A stretch of 21,645 nucleotides of DNA from a virus, in IMG/VR virus record IMGVR_UViG_3300032117_002412, positions 1 to 21,645 of that record; one strand, 5' to 3'. Positions 1 to 7,308 of the stretch are shown one piece after another. The translations under genes were made by a program, and so were the position numbers. The notes beneath the pieces are model-generated. The model ran no database searches and was not told the DNA's origin. It saw nothing but the letters and a program-made list of their open reading frames with translations. How positions within the stretch are numbered: position 1 is the stretch's first letter; each line of letters opens with the position of its first letter.

Positions 1-3000
1 GTGCCGGATATAGATGTGCGTCTGGTGCGTCTGGATCAACGACGGAGCTCAGCACCATGTCCGAAGGCAGCGTGCTGCCGGTCAGCGTGCCATCTGCCGT
101 TGCGCGAGCATCGGAGAATATTATGCCAGCTGGTGTGCTGTGATCGGTGTTGTCGATCAACCTCCATGCCGCATTGGTGCCATCATAGCGATAAGCCGTG
201 AACACCTTGCTGTTGGAGGTATCAACCCAGATATCGCTGTCAACCAACGCCGCCCCAGTGCTCTGGGATATCGGTTGGCTGGCGCTGAGTATCGGACCAT
301 TGACGTCGGTTCCCGGGAACACCTCCCTGTAACCCAGCCATACCTGCCCGTCGCTGACCATGAAGTCATACCGCAGGTTGGTGCTGTACCACAGCGTGCC
401 GTCCTCTGGAGGGCCGCTTGGTGCCAGTATGCTCGGGACGTAGTCCAGTTGGCTCCACACGGCGCTGGAGTTGGTCGTACCCTGCCATATGTAGAGCATT
501 ATGCTGGCCATGTTGACGTCATAGCGTGCATATATGCTGCCCAGCTGCTTGTTAGCGCCAAATCCGGCGTCAGCGTATGCATCGCTGGAGTACAGCGGGA
601 CATACTGGGTGTTTGGATTGCTGTTCTGGCGAACCCATGCACCATTGACGTACCTGTTGACCGCGAGGTTGACACCGCGATCGGTTGAGGTGGTGTTGAT
701 CCAAACGTTGGTGGGTGCTACCTGTGATAGATTGCTTGGCACCGTCAGCGTTGGGCCGTAACCCTGGTAAACCAGTGACCTTCCGTATGTGATGCCGGTC
801 ATTATGCCGCTGCTGTCCAGCGGCGTTCCGACCACGTCTGTGAGACCAAACTGGGTTCCGTTGCTGTTGGTTATCTTCAGGTAGTTGCCCGTCGATGTGG
901 TCACTATGCTCGCCACTATGGCACCGCTTCCGCTTGGCGGGAAGGCAGCGTTGATGGCGTTGACCACACCCGATAGCGTGTTGTTGGGGTATGCTGGCAC
1001 CACGATCGTGACCGGAACACCCGTGCCAGGATCTATAGTGAAGGCATCTCCCGATAGGTAACCAGCCGTTAGGTTAAGCGTGGCTCCCGTGCCAGTGCCG
1101 CCGCTGGTGGTGGCTCCCAATGGATTTGGATATTGCGTGTATGAACCAGGGGACAGCACCGATACGGTTCCCGCACCCCAAACCAGGTTGAACGTCGCAT
1201 TGCTGCCGCTTCCGGTGTGGGTGGTTGGTGCCACAGGATTGCTTGGTATGGATCCGCCGGTGTACTGTCCAGCCTGCGTGATCTGCACCGATTGTATGAC
1301 GCCTCCGGTGGCCTCTGTGACGGTCAGTATCACGGCGGTCGTGTAGCTGCCACCGCTGAACGTCAGGGTGTCACCTTGGTTGTAGCCGGTGCCTCCGTTG
1401 GAAACCGTGACGTTGCTGCACTGCAGGCTGGTAACGGTGACGTTGCTGGCCGTGGCGTAAGTGCCACCTAGAACGGTCAGTATGTCGCCGACCAGATAGT
1501 TCGCACCGGGAGCGTTCACAGTCGCGCTGCTGGTCAGCAGCGTTGCCGCGTTGTAGGTTGGGTTCGGGAACTGACCTTGCACGCTGTTGTAGTAATATGT
1601 CGTTGAGCTGATGCCAGCGTTGCCGAGCGGGGTGGTCAATGCGCTTGGATTGGTGCTGACATCCCTGATCTGTATGCTGGTGCCGTCATAGTTGGTGATC
1701 CTCAGGTAGCTTGACCTGCCCACCGTGTATATGCTAGCGAGGGCGTTTATGCTGTTGGTGTTGAGCACCGTGTTTATGGCGGTGACCATATCTCCCAATG
1801 CCGAGCTGGTCAGCGTTATGGTGAAGGTGGTTGAATCGCCTATCTCAAGCGTGAATGATTGTCCAGATACCAGCGCTGTGGGATTAGCCACCGTACCGGT
1901 TAGCACACGCGGAACGGATTCCGTCCAAGCCCAACCCGGGTAATCAGTGTCAACGCTGCCTACCTGCATCCAATGCGCGGTGGTACCGGTGCTGGTGGTA
2001 ACAGGGACCTTCTCCCAGATGTTGTTGCTGGGCTCAACGTTGCCGTTGGTGATGCTGTATGCATCAACCGCGTAGTTTCCGGCGGTGCCAAACGCATGCG
2101 AGGGTGCTATGACCGGGGTCGGATATGCAGCGAGGCCCAAGGTGGTCAACACAGCGTCGTCGCTCGAGCTGAGGTCTGGTGACCAGTTTATGTTGGTTGA
2201 GGTTAGCCTTAGGCTGAACACATCCCCATATGCCGGGCTCAAACCAGTGGCGTTCAGAGCATACTTCTCCACGCGGGCAAACACGCTTGCGGTTATACCC
2301 ATGTTGGCCAACGTCTGGCTGAGGTTGATCTTGCTGGCGACGGTGGTCAGGCTGTCACCTGTTGACAGGCTAACGGTGACACCGTTTATGATGAGGTTAC
2401 CGTTTGATGCTATCAGGGATGCGCTGCTGCTGGTGATCTTGCCACCGAGGTTGGCGGTGTAACCCTGCACCATGGCTTCCAGATTGGCGGCCGTTGATAT
2501 GATAAGCGGGGTTTCAGCCTGCCATGCATATGCGCTGTTGATGTTACCGTTCGAACGGAATATGCCCCAAGAGGTTTGGCTCAGATCCAACCAGTATTTG
2601 CCATCGGCTATCGGACCAACCGGAGCGGTTGAGCTCGGTGCAAGCTGCGCTAGGTCGATGTCCGCACGCAGCGCGTATGCAGTGTTGGCTATGCCAAGGT
2701 ATTGATAAAGCGCAAACAACCCAAGCTCATTGAGCTCGTTATCATACTGCGGGCTACCCGATACCGTGTAGAAGTTTGGTGATCCAAAGGTCGTGAGCAC
2801 GTCCCTTTGGCTGGTTAGAAGATACAGGTTACCAGCATTGCTGGTCAGCGTGCCCGGTGCTATGGTGGTGTTGCTACCGCTCTGCAGCTTGTTGGCTGCG
2901 GTGGCGAAAACCACCATCGGGACAGTTCCCGGACCCGACGAAGCATATGCGCTCTGGTCGGTTACCGTAACTGATACGCCTGGTGATACTAATGTGGCCA

Positions 3001-3001
3001 T
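1..3001 (-). CDS. Tail sheath protein (T4 gp18-like), C-terminus beyond window
   Basis: This gene encodes the contractile sheath subunit that surrounds the tail tube. All 1000 codons from the ATG at 3001 to the window edge are open, and no stop was found when every line was scanned in this frame. The N-terminus begins MATLVSPGVSVTVTDQS, the SPGV start typical of gp18-type sheaths, followed by a stretch like GTVPMVVFATAANK. T4 gp18 is 659 residues, so this one is much longer. The excess includes Gly/Thr-rich insertions around residues 490-640 with repeats of the form GxxYxxGDxLTxxGG. Three copies of a beta-domain lie near residues 200-255, 380-461 and 651-731. An AGAGAGG ribosome site sits 8 nt before the ATG and a late promoter lies further upstream. 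The tail tube gene would be expected beyond the left edge. Confidence 0.9.
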   Translation of the reverse strand, partial: MATLVSPGVSVTVTDQSAYASSGPGTVPMVVFATAANKLQSGSNTTIAPGTLTSNAGNLYLLTSQRDVLTTFGSPNFYTVSGSPQYDNELNELGLFALYQYLGIANTAYALRADIDLAQLAPSSTAPVGPIADGKYWLDLSQTSWGIFRSNGNINSAYAWQAETPLIISTAANLEAMVQGYTANLGGKITSSSASLIASNGNLIINGVTVSLSTGDSLTTVASKINLSQTLANMGITASVFARVEKYALNATGLSPAYGDVFSLRLTSTNINWSPDLSSSDDAVLTTLGLAAYPTPVIAPSHAFGTAGNYAVDAYSITNGNVEPSNNIWEKVPVTTSTGTTAHWMQVGSVDTDYPGWAWTESVPRVLTGTVANPTALVSGQSFTLEIGDSTTFTITLTSSALGDMVTAINTVLNTNSINALASIYTVGRSSYLRITNYDGTSIQIRDVSTNPSALTTPLGNAGISSTTYYYNSVQGQFPNPTYNAATLLTSSATVNAPGANYLVGDILTVLGGTYATASNVTVTSLQCSNVTVSNGGTGYNQGDTLTFSGGSYTTAVILTVTEATGGVIQSVQITQAGQYTGGSIPSNPVAPTTHTGSGSNATFNLVWGAGTVSVLSPGSYTQYPNPLGATTSGGTGTGATLNLTAGYLSGDAFTIDPGTGVPVTIVVPAYPNNTLSGVVNAINAAFPPSGSGAIVASIVTTSTGNYLKITNSNGTQFGLTDVVGTPLDSSGIMTGITYGRSLVYQGYGPTLTVPSNLSQVAPTNVWINTTSTDRGVNLAVNRYVNGAWVRQNSNPNTQYVPLYSSDAYADAGFGANKQLGSIYARYDVNMASIMLYIWQGTTNSSAVWSQLDYVPSILAPSGPPEDGTLWYSTNLRYDFMVSDGQVWLGYREVFPGTDVNGPILSASQPISQSTGAALVDSDIWVDTSNSKVFTAYRYDGTNAAWRLIDNTDHSTPAGIIFSDARATADGTLTGSTLPSDMVLSSVVDPDAPDAHLYPA

Positions 3002-3037
3002 GTCTTTACCTCTCTGAGAAGATGTTCACTGTGCTTT

Positions 3038-3045
3038 TATTTATC
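3038..3045 (-). promoter_or_regulatory. T4-type late promoter GATAAATA for tail sheath
   Basis: On the minus strand the bases read GATAAATAAAAG, 7/8 to the T4 late consensus TATAAATA. By T4 geometry the start of transcription would be near 3032, giving a leader of about 31 nt that contains the AGAGAGG ribosome site. No -35 element is needed in this class. Confidence 0.75.
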
Positions 3046-3079
3046 GGGACCTGGTTGTTTGGGTGCACTCTGAGACGTC

Positions 3080-3108
3080 TTGCGATCGAGGGGAGATTGC
3101 GTTATCAT
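3080..3108 (+). promoter_or_regulatory. sigma70-like promoter for dNMP kinase
   Basis: TTGCGA (3080-3085) and TATCAT (3103-3108) are separated by exactly 17 bases and lie 18 nt before the ATG at 3126. The match is 4/6 at -35 and 5/6 at -10. This suggests transcription by unmodified host polymerase early in infection. It is divergent from the late sheath promoter next to it. Confidence 0.6.
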
Positions 3109-3125
3109 TTAGTGAGAGGTGTAAC

Positions 3126-3719
3126 ATGATCATTGGTATATGCGGTTTGATTGGCAGCGGCAAGGGTACCGTTGCTGACATCCTAGAGGATGGATACGGT
3201 TTCACGAAGATGAGCTTCGCCGATAGCCTCAAGGATGCGGTGTCCTCGGTCTTTGGATGGCCCCGGGCCATGCTAGAGGGGGATACGGTTGAGAGCAGGG
3301 AGTGGCGCGAACAGATCGATGCATGGTGGGCAAACAGATTGGGGATCCCCCATCTCACGCCAAGATGGGTGTTGCAGTATTGGGGCACAGAGGTCTGTAG
3401 GCAGGGATTCCATCCGGACATATGGATAGCCAGCATGGAGCGCAAGCTGCAGATGGCTGGTGATTTCGTCATACCAGATCTGCGGTTCCCAAATGAGGTC
3501 AGCATGGTCAGGGAGATGGGCGGCAGCGTCTGGCGCGTCAAGCGCGGCGACGATCCCGAATGGTTGCTCAAATACCAATCCCACAACATCATACCAACCG
3601 ACATACATCCCAGCGAATGGGAGTGGGCCACCAGCAGGTTTGATGAGGTGGTGTTAAATAACGAGACGGTGGGAGTCCTGCATGACAGGGTCAACACGCT
3701 GCTGATCCAATCGAGATGA
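3126..3719 (+). CDS. Deoxynucleoside monophosphate kinase (T4 gp1-like)
   Basis: The 197-aa product has a Walker A loop GLIGSGKGT at residues 7-15 directly after the first beta strand. This is followed by FADSLKDAVSSVFGW, then YWGTEVCRQGFHPDIW and FVIPDLRFPNEV, a pattern typical of phage dNMP kinases. Such enzymes phosphorylate dNMPs to dNDPs for phage DNA synthesis, and in T4 gp1 also accept hydroxymethyl-dCMP. T4 gp1 is 241 residues, so this is a short version. The start at 3126 is preferred because GTGAGAGG precedes it by about 6 nt; the frame is open upstream to 3063, but that would overlap the promoter. The next gene starts 7 nt after its stop. Ile codons are a mix of ATA and ATC, unlike the strongly biased genes elsewhere in the window. 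Confidence 0.85.
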   Translation: MIIGICGLIGSGKGTVADILEDGYGFTKMSFADSLKDAVSSVFGWPRAMLEGDTVESREWREQIDAWWANRLGIPHLTPRWVLQYWGTEVCRQGFHPDIWIASMERKLQMAGDFVIPDLRFPNEVSMVREMGGSVWRVKRGDDPEWLLKYQSHNIIPTDIHPSEWEWATSRFDEVVLNNETVGVLHDRVNTLLIQSR

Positions 3720-3726
3720 CCAAATC

Positions 3727-4305
3727 ATGATCATCAATGACGATATATTGCTGGGTTCTGACCCCAACGGGCTAGCCGGCGCCTTCGCCGGTGATGCCGC
3801 TAGGAACGGTCACAGCGTGGCATATCTCGCCGAACCCGATGGCAACACGAGATCCAAGCTGAAGTTTGATGCGTTCAGGCTTAGCCCCAGGAGGATGATA
3901 GAGTCCAACAACTATCTGCTGAGGGCTAACAAGAGCATACACAGATCATGGCCGACCGGCGACACCGCAACCAACGATCAGCTGCGCAGGGATGCGTATC
4001 TGGTGCGTTGGTGCCATAGGGTTTACTCGGTCGGTCTCTTCACCGATGATGCCAGCCTGCTCAAGATATCGGGTGACATGGCATGGCCGGCACAGATATA
4101 CGTTGATAGGTTCCTATATGATAGGGAGCCCATGCGAGATTGCGAGCTTTACATGTTTGACATGAAGAGCGAGAGCTGGTTCCACTGGAACACCTGCTGG
4201 ACCCGCATCAACGACATACCAAAGCCCAGCGGCGTGTACGCCGTGTTGGGTAGCGATCGCATCAGCAGGGCTGCGAAGGCTGCGATAGATCAGCTTTGGT
4301 ATTAG
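3727..4305 (+). CDS. Conserved phage protein of unknown function, possibly SLOG/Rossmann-like
   Basis: This 192-aa protein starts 7 nt after the dNMP kinase stop, so the two are probably co-transcribed. No good ribosome site is visible, only a weak GAG about 11 nt upstream, so it may be translationally coupled. It begins with a hydrophobic strand and Gly/Ala-rich turn (DILLGSDPNGLAGAFAGDAA). It later has VYSVGLFTDDASLLKISGD, an alternation of strands and Gly turns that resembles nucleotide-binding SLOG/YpsA-like folds. That resemblance is by eye only. The C-terminal third is rich in aromatic residues (WFHWNTCW) and could bind a ligand. No catalytic motif is evident. Before the HNH cassette arrived, this gene would have ended next to the 3' end of gp13, tail to tail. 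Confidence 0.65.
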   Translation: MIINDDILLGSDPNGLAGAFAGDAARNGHSVAYLAEPDGNTRSKLKFDAFRLSPRRMIESNNYLLRANKSIHRSWPTGDTATNDQLRRDAYLVRWCHRVYSVGLFTDDASLLKISGDMAWPAQIYVDRFLYDREPMRDCELYMFDMKSESWFHWNTCWTRINDIPKPSGVYAVLGSDRISRAAKAAIDQLWY

Positions 4306-4308
4306 GCA

Positions 4309-4332
4309 TTAGCCTATTATGACCCCAAGCGG
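4309..4332 (-). pseudogene. Orphaned 3' end of neck gene gp13 (eight codons)
   Basis: On the minus strand these 24 bases read as codons for PLGVIIG followed by TAA. The intact neck gene ends with the same seven residues and stop at 5141-5118. The two copies match at 21 of 24 bases, and all three differences are synonymous (ccg/cct, ggg/ggt, ata/att). The next minus codon inward is TAG, so the copy is not linked to any reading frame. It is best read as the ancestral end of gp13, cut off when the HNH cassette inserted. Confidence 0.75.
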
Positions 4333-4333
4333 C

Positions 4334-4341
4334 TATAAATA
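4334..4341 (+). promoter_or_regulatory. T4-type late promoter TATAAATA for HNH gene
   Basis: This is a perfect TATAAATA. Predicted initiation is near 4347, about 55 nt before the HNH start codon. It lies immediately inside the left cassette boundary, so the mobile gene may carry its own late promoter. Confidence 0.75.
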
Positions 4342-4345
4342 AGAT

Positions 4346-4375
4346 GTCGGTCACGATGTTGACGCATCTACCGAC
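4346..4375 (+). other. Possible hairpin in HNH leader
   Basis: GTCGGT (4346-4351) pairs with ACCGAC (4370-4375) across an 18-nt loop, right at the predicted start of the HNH transcript. The stem is only six pairs, so this is weak. It could influence stability or translation of the mRNA. Confidence 0.25.
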
Positions 4376-4401
4376 TCTATGGCGCATAGGGAGCACACAG
4401 C

Positions 4402-5121
4402 ATGAATATTTATAAACAGCCTAAGTCTAGGCCTAAGAATAATCTCCACAGAAAGATCTGGGAACAGCACTGCGGCCAGATCCCTGTAGATTGTAATGGG
4501 CGTACATATGACATACATCACATAGACGGCAACCCGCATAACAATGATATATCAAATCTCAAGGCAGTGTCTATACAAGAACATTACGACATACATCTAG
4601 CACAAGGTGATTGGTCAGCGGCATTGCTAATCGCAGAGCGGTTAAGTAAGTCTCTGAACGAACTTGCAACGCTGTCATCGTTAGCTCAGAAACAGAGATT
4701 GGCCGAAGGTACTCATCATTTCGGCAATAGCGAGTGGCAACGGCAGAACCAATTAAACAGGGTTGCTAAAGGTACACATCCTTTCATTGGCGGTGATATA
4801 CAACGCGAATCTAATAATAGATTGGTCAAAGAAGGTAGTCATAATTTCCAAGGTGACAGAAGTCCATCTAGACGAATGGTTGCAAACGGTACCAGTCACT
4901 TATTAGGAGATCGGAATCCAAGCAAATTAAAGTTAACATGTCCGCATTGTAATTTAACAGGTGGTGGTAAATCTGCTATGTTCAAATGGCATTTTGATAT
5001 GTGCAAACAGAATCCTAATCGAATTGCTAAAATTATTAAATGCAATCATTGCGGGTTAGAAAAAGAAGATACACCGGCAATGAGACGAGTTCATTTTGAT
5101 AATTGCAGACATAAACCTTAG
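4402..5121 (+). CDS. Free-standing HNH homing endonuclease
   Basis: The 239-aa protein has an HNH nuclease core at residues 36-65 (YDIHHIDGNPHNN, then SNLKAVSIQEHYDIH), which would bind a metal and cut DNA. Four spaced GTHxF-like repeats at about residues 103, 124, 145 and 163 resemble NUMOD3 DNA-binding modules. Two C-terminal zinc-finger-like units follow: C180-x2-C183 with H197 and C201, and C214-x2-C217 with H231 and C235. AGGGAG precedes the ATG by about 9 nt. The stop TAG (5119-5121) overlaps the TAA of the opposing gp13 gene within one TTAG. Composition is much more AT-rich than the neighbours, which fits recent acquisition. Its recognition site is probably the gp13 3' end, by analogy with other homing endonucleases. 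Confidence 0.9.
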   Translation: MNIYKQPKSRPKNNLHRKIWEQHCGQIPVDCNGRTYDIHHIDGNPHNNDISNLKAVSIQEHYDIHLAQGDWSAALLIAERLSKSLNELATLSSLAQKQRLAEGTHHFGNSEWQRQNQLNRVAKGTHPFIGGDIQRESNNRLVKEGSHNFQGDRSPSRRMVANGTSHLLGDRNPSKLKLTCPHCNLTGGGKSAMFKWHFDMCKQNPNRIAKIIKCNHCGLEKEDTPAMRRVHFDNCRHKP

Positions 5122-5141
5122 CCAATTATGACACCAAGAGG
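5118..5141. repeat. Right copy of the 24-bp gp13-end direct repeat
   Basis: It matches 4309-4332 at 21 of 24 bases in the same orientation, about 809 bp apart. Here it is the functional 3' end of gp13. It contains TTAG, which serves as the stop for both gp13 (TAA on minus) and the HNH gene (TAG on plus). Confidence 0.8.
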
Positions 5142-5873
5142 TACGCCATTGTCTATGTAGAGGTCTATGTCCTTCTCCAGCTTTTCCATCATGGCCACGG
5201 CCTCGGTCTTGAGCTCGTTGCCTTTGAGGGTCACACCGCCTTGCGGTCCTGCCAATCCATTGGTGTACTTGCTATAGGCCTCGCCTAGCATCTGCTTGCA
5301 CCACGCCAGAGTGTAATCGCGTATCCACGGTCGAGCATAGGGATCTTGCAGTATGGTCTCATCCGGTCGATACATGTAGCACCATATGACCAATGCCTCG
5401 CCTCCGGTGGGCTTGCGGACTATGCTGAGTTTCTTGGTCACAGTGTCAAACGTGAAGTTGATGTCGCGTCCAAACATGCGTCCCGCTTGGTCTAGATACT
5501 GATAGAACAGCTCGTATGTGAGCAGGCCGGCTGTGTAACCGCCGCCGGCGCCTGCCTGCAGCAGATACATGTTGGTGTATGCCAAGGAGAACGGATCTAG
5601 CTGGGTGCCGCCTGTGGTCTCGCCCGTGCCGCGCCTGAACAGCTGTCTAACGCTGATCACGTTCTCAGGTAGATAGTATTCGGTGACCTCATACTGCAGG
5701 CTCAGGAACATGTATGATTCCAGATCGGCGTTACCGCTGCGCTGCCTGTACCTGTCAAACGACAGATCCAGCGCCGTCTGGTAATGCTCGGGATCAAGTT
5801 CGATGTCAATGAGCCCGCCGCCCAGCATGAACTTAACCTCGTTTATGATCTTCTGTCTGTATTCTATCGCCAT
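5118..5873 (-). CDS. Neck protein (T4 gp13-like head completion protein)
   Basis: The 251-aa protein would join the filled head to the tail. It follows T4 gp13 recalled from memory: an early segment ELDPEHYQTALDLSFDRYRQ corresponds to [20 protein letters not shown]. The C-terminal part has RDYTLAWCKQMLGE, PQGGVTLKG and a long acidic/basic helix. The final PLGVIIG corresponds to PFGILVG of T4. It is somewhat shorter than T4 gp13 (309 aa). GAGGT lies 8 nt before the ATG, and a perfect late promoter gives a leader of only about 14 nt. The last eight codons lie inside the HNH cassette and appear to have been supplied by it, with silent changes relative to the orphaned copy at 4309-4332. In T4 gp13, gp14 and gp15 are adjacent; here gp13 is separated from gp15 and on the other strand. 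Confidence 0.85.
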   Translation of the reverse strand: MAIEYRQKIINEVKFMLGGGLIDIELDPEHYQTALDLSFDRYRQRSGNADLESYMFLSLQYEVTEYYLPENVISVRQLFRRGTGETTGGTQLDPFSLAYTNMYLLQAGAGGGYTAGLLTYELFYQYLDQAGRMFGRDINFTFDTVTKKLSIVRKPTGGEALVIWCYMYRPDETILQDPYARPWIRDYTLAWCKQMLGEAYSKYTNGLAGPQGGVTLKGNELKTEAVAMMEKLEKDIDLYIDNGVPLGVIIG

Positions 5874-5892
5874 GGCACGTTACCTCGTGCTA

Positions 5893-5900
5893 TATTTATA
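5893..5900 (-). promoter_or_regulatory. T4-type late promoter TATAAATA for neck gene gp13
   Basis: This is a perfect 8/8 TATAAATA on the minus strand. Predicted initiation near 5887 leaves a leader of about 14 nt that just includes GAGGT. It sits between the upstream terminator and the ATG at 5873. Confidence 0.85.
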
Positions 5901-5903
5901 GGC

Positions 5904-5931
5904 GAAGAAAAGGCTCGCCGACGGCGAGCCT
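5904..5931 (-). terminator. Intrinsic terminator after the 346-aa gene
   Basis: On the minus strand a perfect 9-bp stem, AGGCTCGCC paired with GGCGAGCCT, closes a 3-nt loop and is followed by TTTTCTTC. It lies 22 nt after the stop of the gene at 5954. It would separate this early-type transcript from the late transcript of gp13. Confidence 0.85.
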
Positions 5932-5953
5932 GTCTGATTGACGTTGAGATGCG

Positions 5954-6994
5954 TTACTTGAACACCTTGACGATCACCATGTCCTTGCTGATGCGACCGT
6001 TGACGGCATGTGCCTTGCCGTTGACGTACTTGTCCATGATCAACCTGATGCGCCTGCTGTTGATGGCATCGCGCATGCTCTGCAGCACGGTCTTTGGCTT
6101 GCGCAGCGTCTTGGCGAAGCTCAAGGTCTCATCATAACCCGTGATCTTCGTACCCTTGATGCCGAGCTTGCTGCCGTCAGCGGCCAGATACATGATCGCC
6201 TTGCGATTCTTGGTGTTGTAGAGCAACACCGTCGTGGCACCCGGGATCATGGCAGGATTGATGCTGACGGTGTTGGTCGTCACGTCGATGTTTTTCACCG
6301 TGACACCCGCGGCAGCCTTCTGGCTCTTGGCATCCACGTTCTTATGCAACCTAGCCACCGTGGCGTTACCGCTGAATCCAGCTAACACGTTGACGATCAG
6401 TATCAATGGTTCGATGGTGGACACAACCTCTGGATTGTCGCGCTCGCCGATGGCGTCAGACATGGTCTCCCTGAAGTGCACATAGAGCTTCTTCAGCTGC
6501 TGACGGTTGGGGTTGATGCGACGCAGCCGATCTGATACCAAACGCTCGATCTTGGTCTCATCGTCGGCATGCTTGCAACGCACGGCGTCGATGAAGCTGT
6601 AGAGATTGACGTACTCGACGACCTTCTTCTGGCGGCTGTCAAGCTGTCGTTCCTCATCCTCATCCTCGACCTCAACCTCTGGTTCCGGCACCTTTGACAG
6701 CAGCTCCGATACCTTCACATCAAACCAACCAGCAGTCTCCGCCGTTGGCTCGGCGCCTTTGTTGATGAGCAGCGCCACGCGGCCCAACGTCATGTAGTGC
6801 CATGCCGGAAGCTTAGATACCGCCGCGGCGTTGTCCGGGTTTGATCGTCCCATCCATTCAACGAAAGCGGATTTGAGGTTCTCGGATTCAACCTCGAGGC
6901 GAGCCCAATCCATCGCATCCTGCCATGCCTTGGCATGGTTATCGATCGACGGTCCAATTGACGCAAAGTCTGGAATCCAAGTGTTTACAGCCAT
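5954..6994 (-). CDS. Conserved phage protein of unknown function, likely early
   Basis: The product is 346 aa. The start at 6994 (MAVNTWIPDF) is chosen because a full AGGAGG lies 5 nt upstream; the frame is open to 7012 but that would remove the spacing. An N-terminal region (about 20-90) has a pattern of spaced Trp, LPAWHYMTLGR and LLINKGAEP. An acidic stretch at about 104-116 (EPEVEVEDEDEE) precedes a charged helical region. The C-terminal region has VLLYNTKNRKAIMYLAADG, GIKGTKITGYDE and TLRKP, which I associate with unannotated proteins of aquatic T4-like phages. No catalytic motif is evident. Ile is encoded by ATC 19 times, ATT twice and ATA once, the reverse of late genes here. It has its own sigma70-like promoter and terminator. 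Confidence 0.8.
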   Translation of the reverse strand: MAVNTWIPDFASIGPSIDNHAKAWQDAMDWARLEVESENLKSAFVEWMGRSNPDNAAAVSKLPAWHYMTLGRVALLINKGAEPTAETAGWFDVKVSELLSKVPEPEVEVEDEDEERQLDSRQKKVVEYVNLYSFIDAVRCKHADDETKIERLVSDRLRRINPNRQQLKKLYVHFRETMSDAIGERDNPEVVSTIEPLILIVNVLAGFSGNATVARLHKNVDAKSQKAAAGVTVKNIDVTTNTVSINPAMIPGATTVLLYNTKNRKAIMYLAADGSKLGIKGTKITGYDETLSFAKTLRKPKTVLQSMRDAINSRRIRLIMDKYVNGKAHAVNGRISKDMVIVKVFK

Positions 6995-7017
6995 GTGGGC
7001 CTCCTGTTTCAAACGCT

Positions 7018-7045
7018 ATAATAGCATCTAGAGAAACCCTGTCAA
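7018..7045 (-). promoter_or_regulatory. sigma70-like promoter TTGACA-N16-TATTAT
   Basis: On the minus strand a perfect -35 TTGACA (7045-7040) is followed after 16 bases by TATTAT (7023-7018, 5/6). It lies just upstream of the AGGAGG of the 346-aa gene and downstream of the 47-aa gene, so the two genes have separate promoters. Confidence 0.8.
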
Positions 7046-7082
7046 CCGGAATCTCACCGAAAATCCGCTTGTATTTCAGTGG

Positions 7083-7226
7083 TTAACGGGTTTGATGTAG
7101 GTTCATGACCGCACCGCGCCCGTACTGCTGCTCAAGCAGCAGCCGCGCATGGTTGGTGTTATCGCTGCGGATGGTGACCTTGATCAACCCGGATCCCATG
7201 CGGATGGTCGCCTCATACATGTTCAT
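7083..7226 (-). CDS. Small conserved-looking phage protein, 47 aa
   Basis: The reading frame begins MNMYEATIRMGSGLIKVTIR and ends TAA at 7085-7083. A GAGGAG ribosome site lies 7 nt before the first ATG; a second ATG two codons later is an alternative. The sequence suggests a short beta-hairpin (EATIRMGSGLIKVTIRSD) followed by one helix (NHARLLLEQQYG). A strong promoter directly upstream supports a real gene. Function is unknown; it resembles small proteins that sit among early genes in T4-like phages. Its three Ile codons are all ATC, like the neighbouring 346-aa gene. Confidence 0.75.
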   Translation of the reverse strand: MNMYEATIRMGSGLIKVTIRSDNTNHARLLLEQQYGRGAVMNLHQTR

Positions 7227-7255
7227 GTCCAAACTCCTCGCGGTTCGTCATGATG

Positions 7256-7283
7256 ACTATAGCATGCATCTCCGGCATGTCAA
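7256..7283 (-). promoter_or_regulatory. sigma70-like promoter TTGACA-N16-TATAGT
   Basis: On the minus strand TTGACA (7283-7278) and TATAGT (7261-7256, 5/6) are separated by 16 bases. It lies 29 nt before the 47-aa gene. Its spacing and -35 box are the same as in the promoter at 7018-7045, pointing to a shared early class. Confidence 0.8.
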
Positions 7284-7308
7284 CCGTTCGATACCAGCAT
7301 TTAAGGTC

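Larger units (their letters stand above)
4309..5141. mobile_element. HNH homing-endonuclease cassette with duplicated target end
   Basis: The cassette proper covers about 4333-5141 and carries a late promoter, the HNH gene, and a replacement for the last eight codons of gp13. It is bounded on the left by the orphaned gp13 end (4309-4332) and on the right by the matching copy (5118-5141). Base composition changes sharply: the line 4921-4980 has 21 G+C in 60 bases, against 34 in 60 for 5221-5280 in gp13. The arrangement leaves gp13 intact in protein sequence. No group I intron core or splice requirement is seen, so this looks like a free-standing homing endonuclease gene. Confidence 0.7.

Noticed and set aside
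14-688. 224-codon plus-strand open frame and other plus frames within 1-2990
   Set aside because: They lie opposite the tail sheath gene, whose minus frame is open for 1000 codons, has a ribosome site and a recognisable N-terminus. The plus products have no sensible composition or ribosome site.
1440-1990. Possible CRISPR or tandem DNA repeat suggested by recurring short GT/GC-rich words
   Set aside because: No identical repeats with regular spacers are present; the similarity is at protein level (Gly/Thr-rich sheath units).
3063-3125. Longer N-terminus for the dNMP kinase
   Set aside because: It would encode residues across the promoter, with no ribosome site; the Walker A strand begins right at the ATG at 3126.
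4306-4401. Possible tRNA or group I intron piece in the HNH leader
   Set aside because: No cloverleaf, no anticodon arm and no intron core; only a weak six-pair stem is seen, and gp13 reads through without needing splicing.
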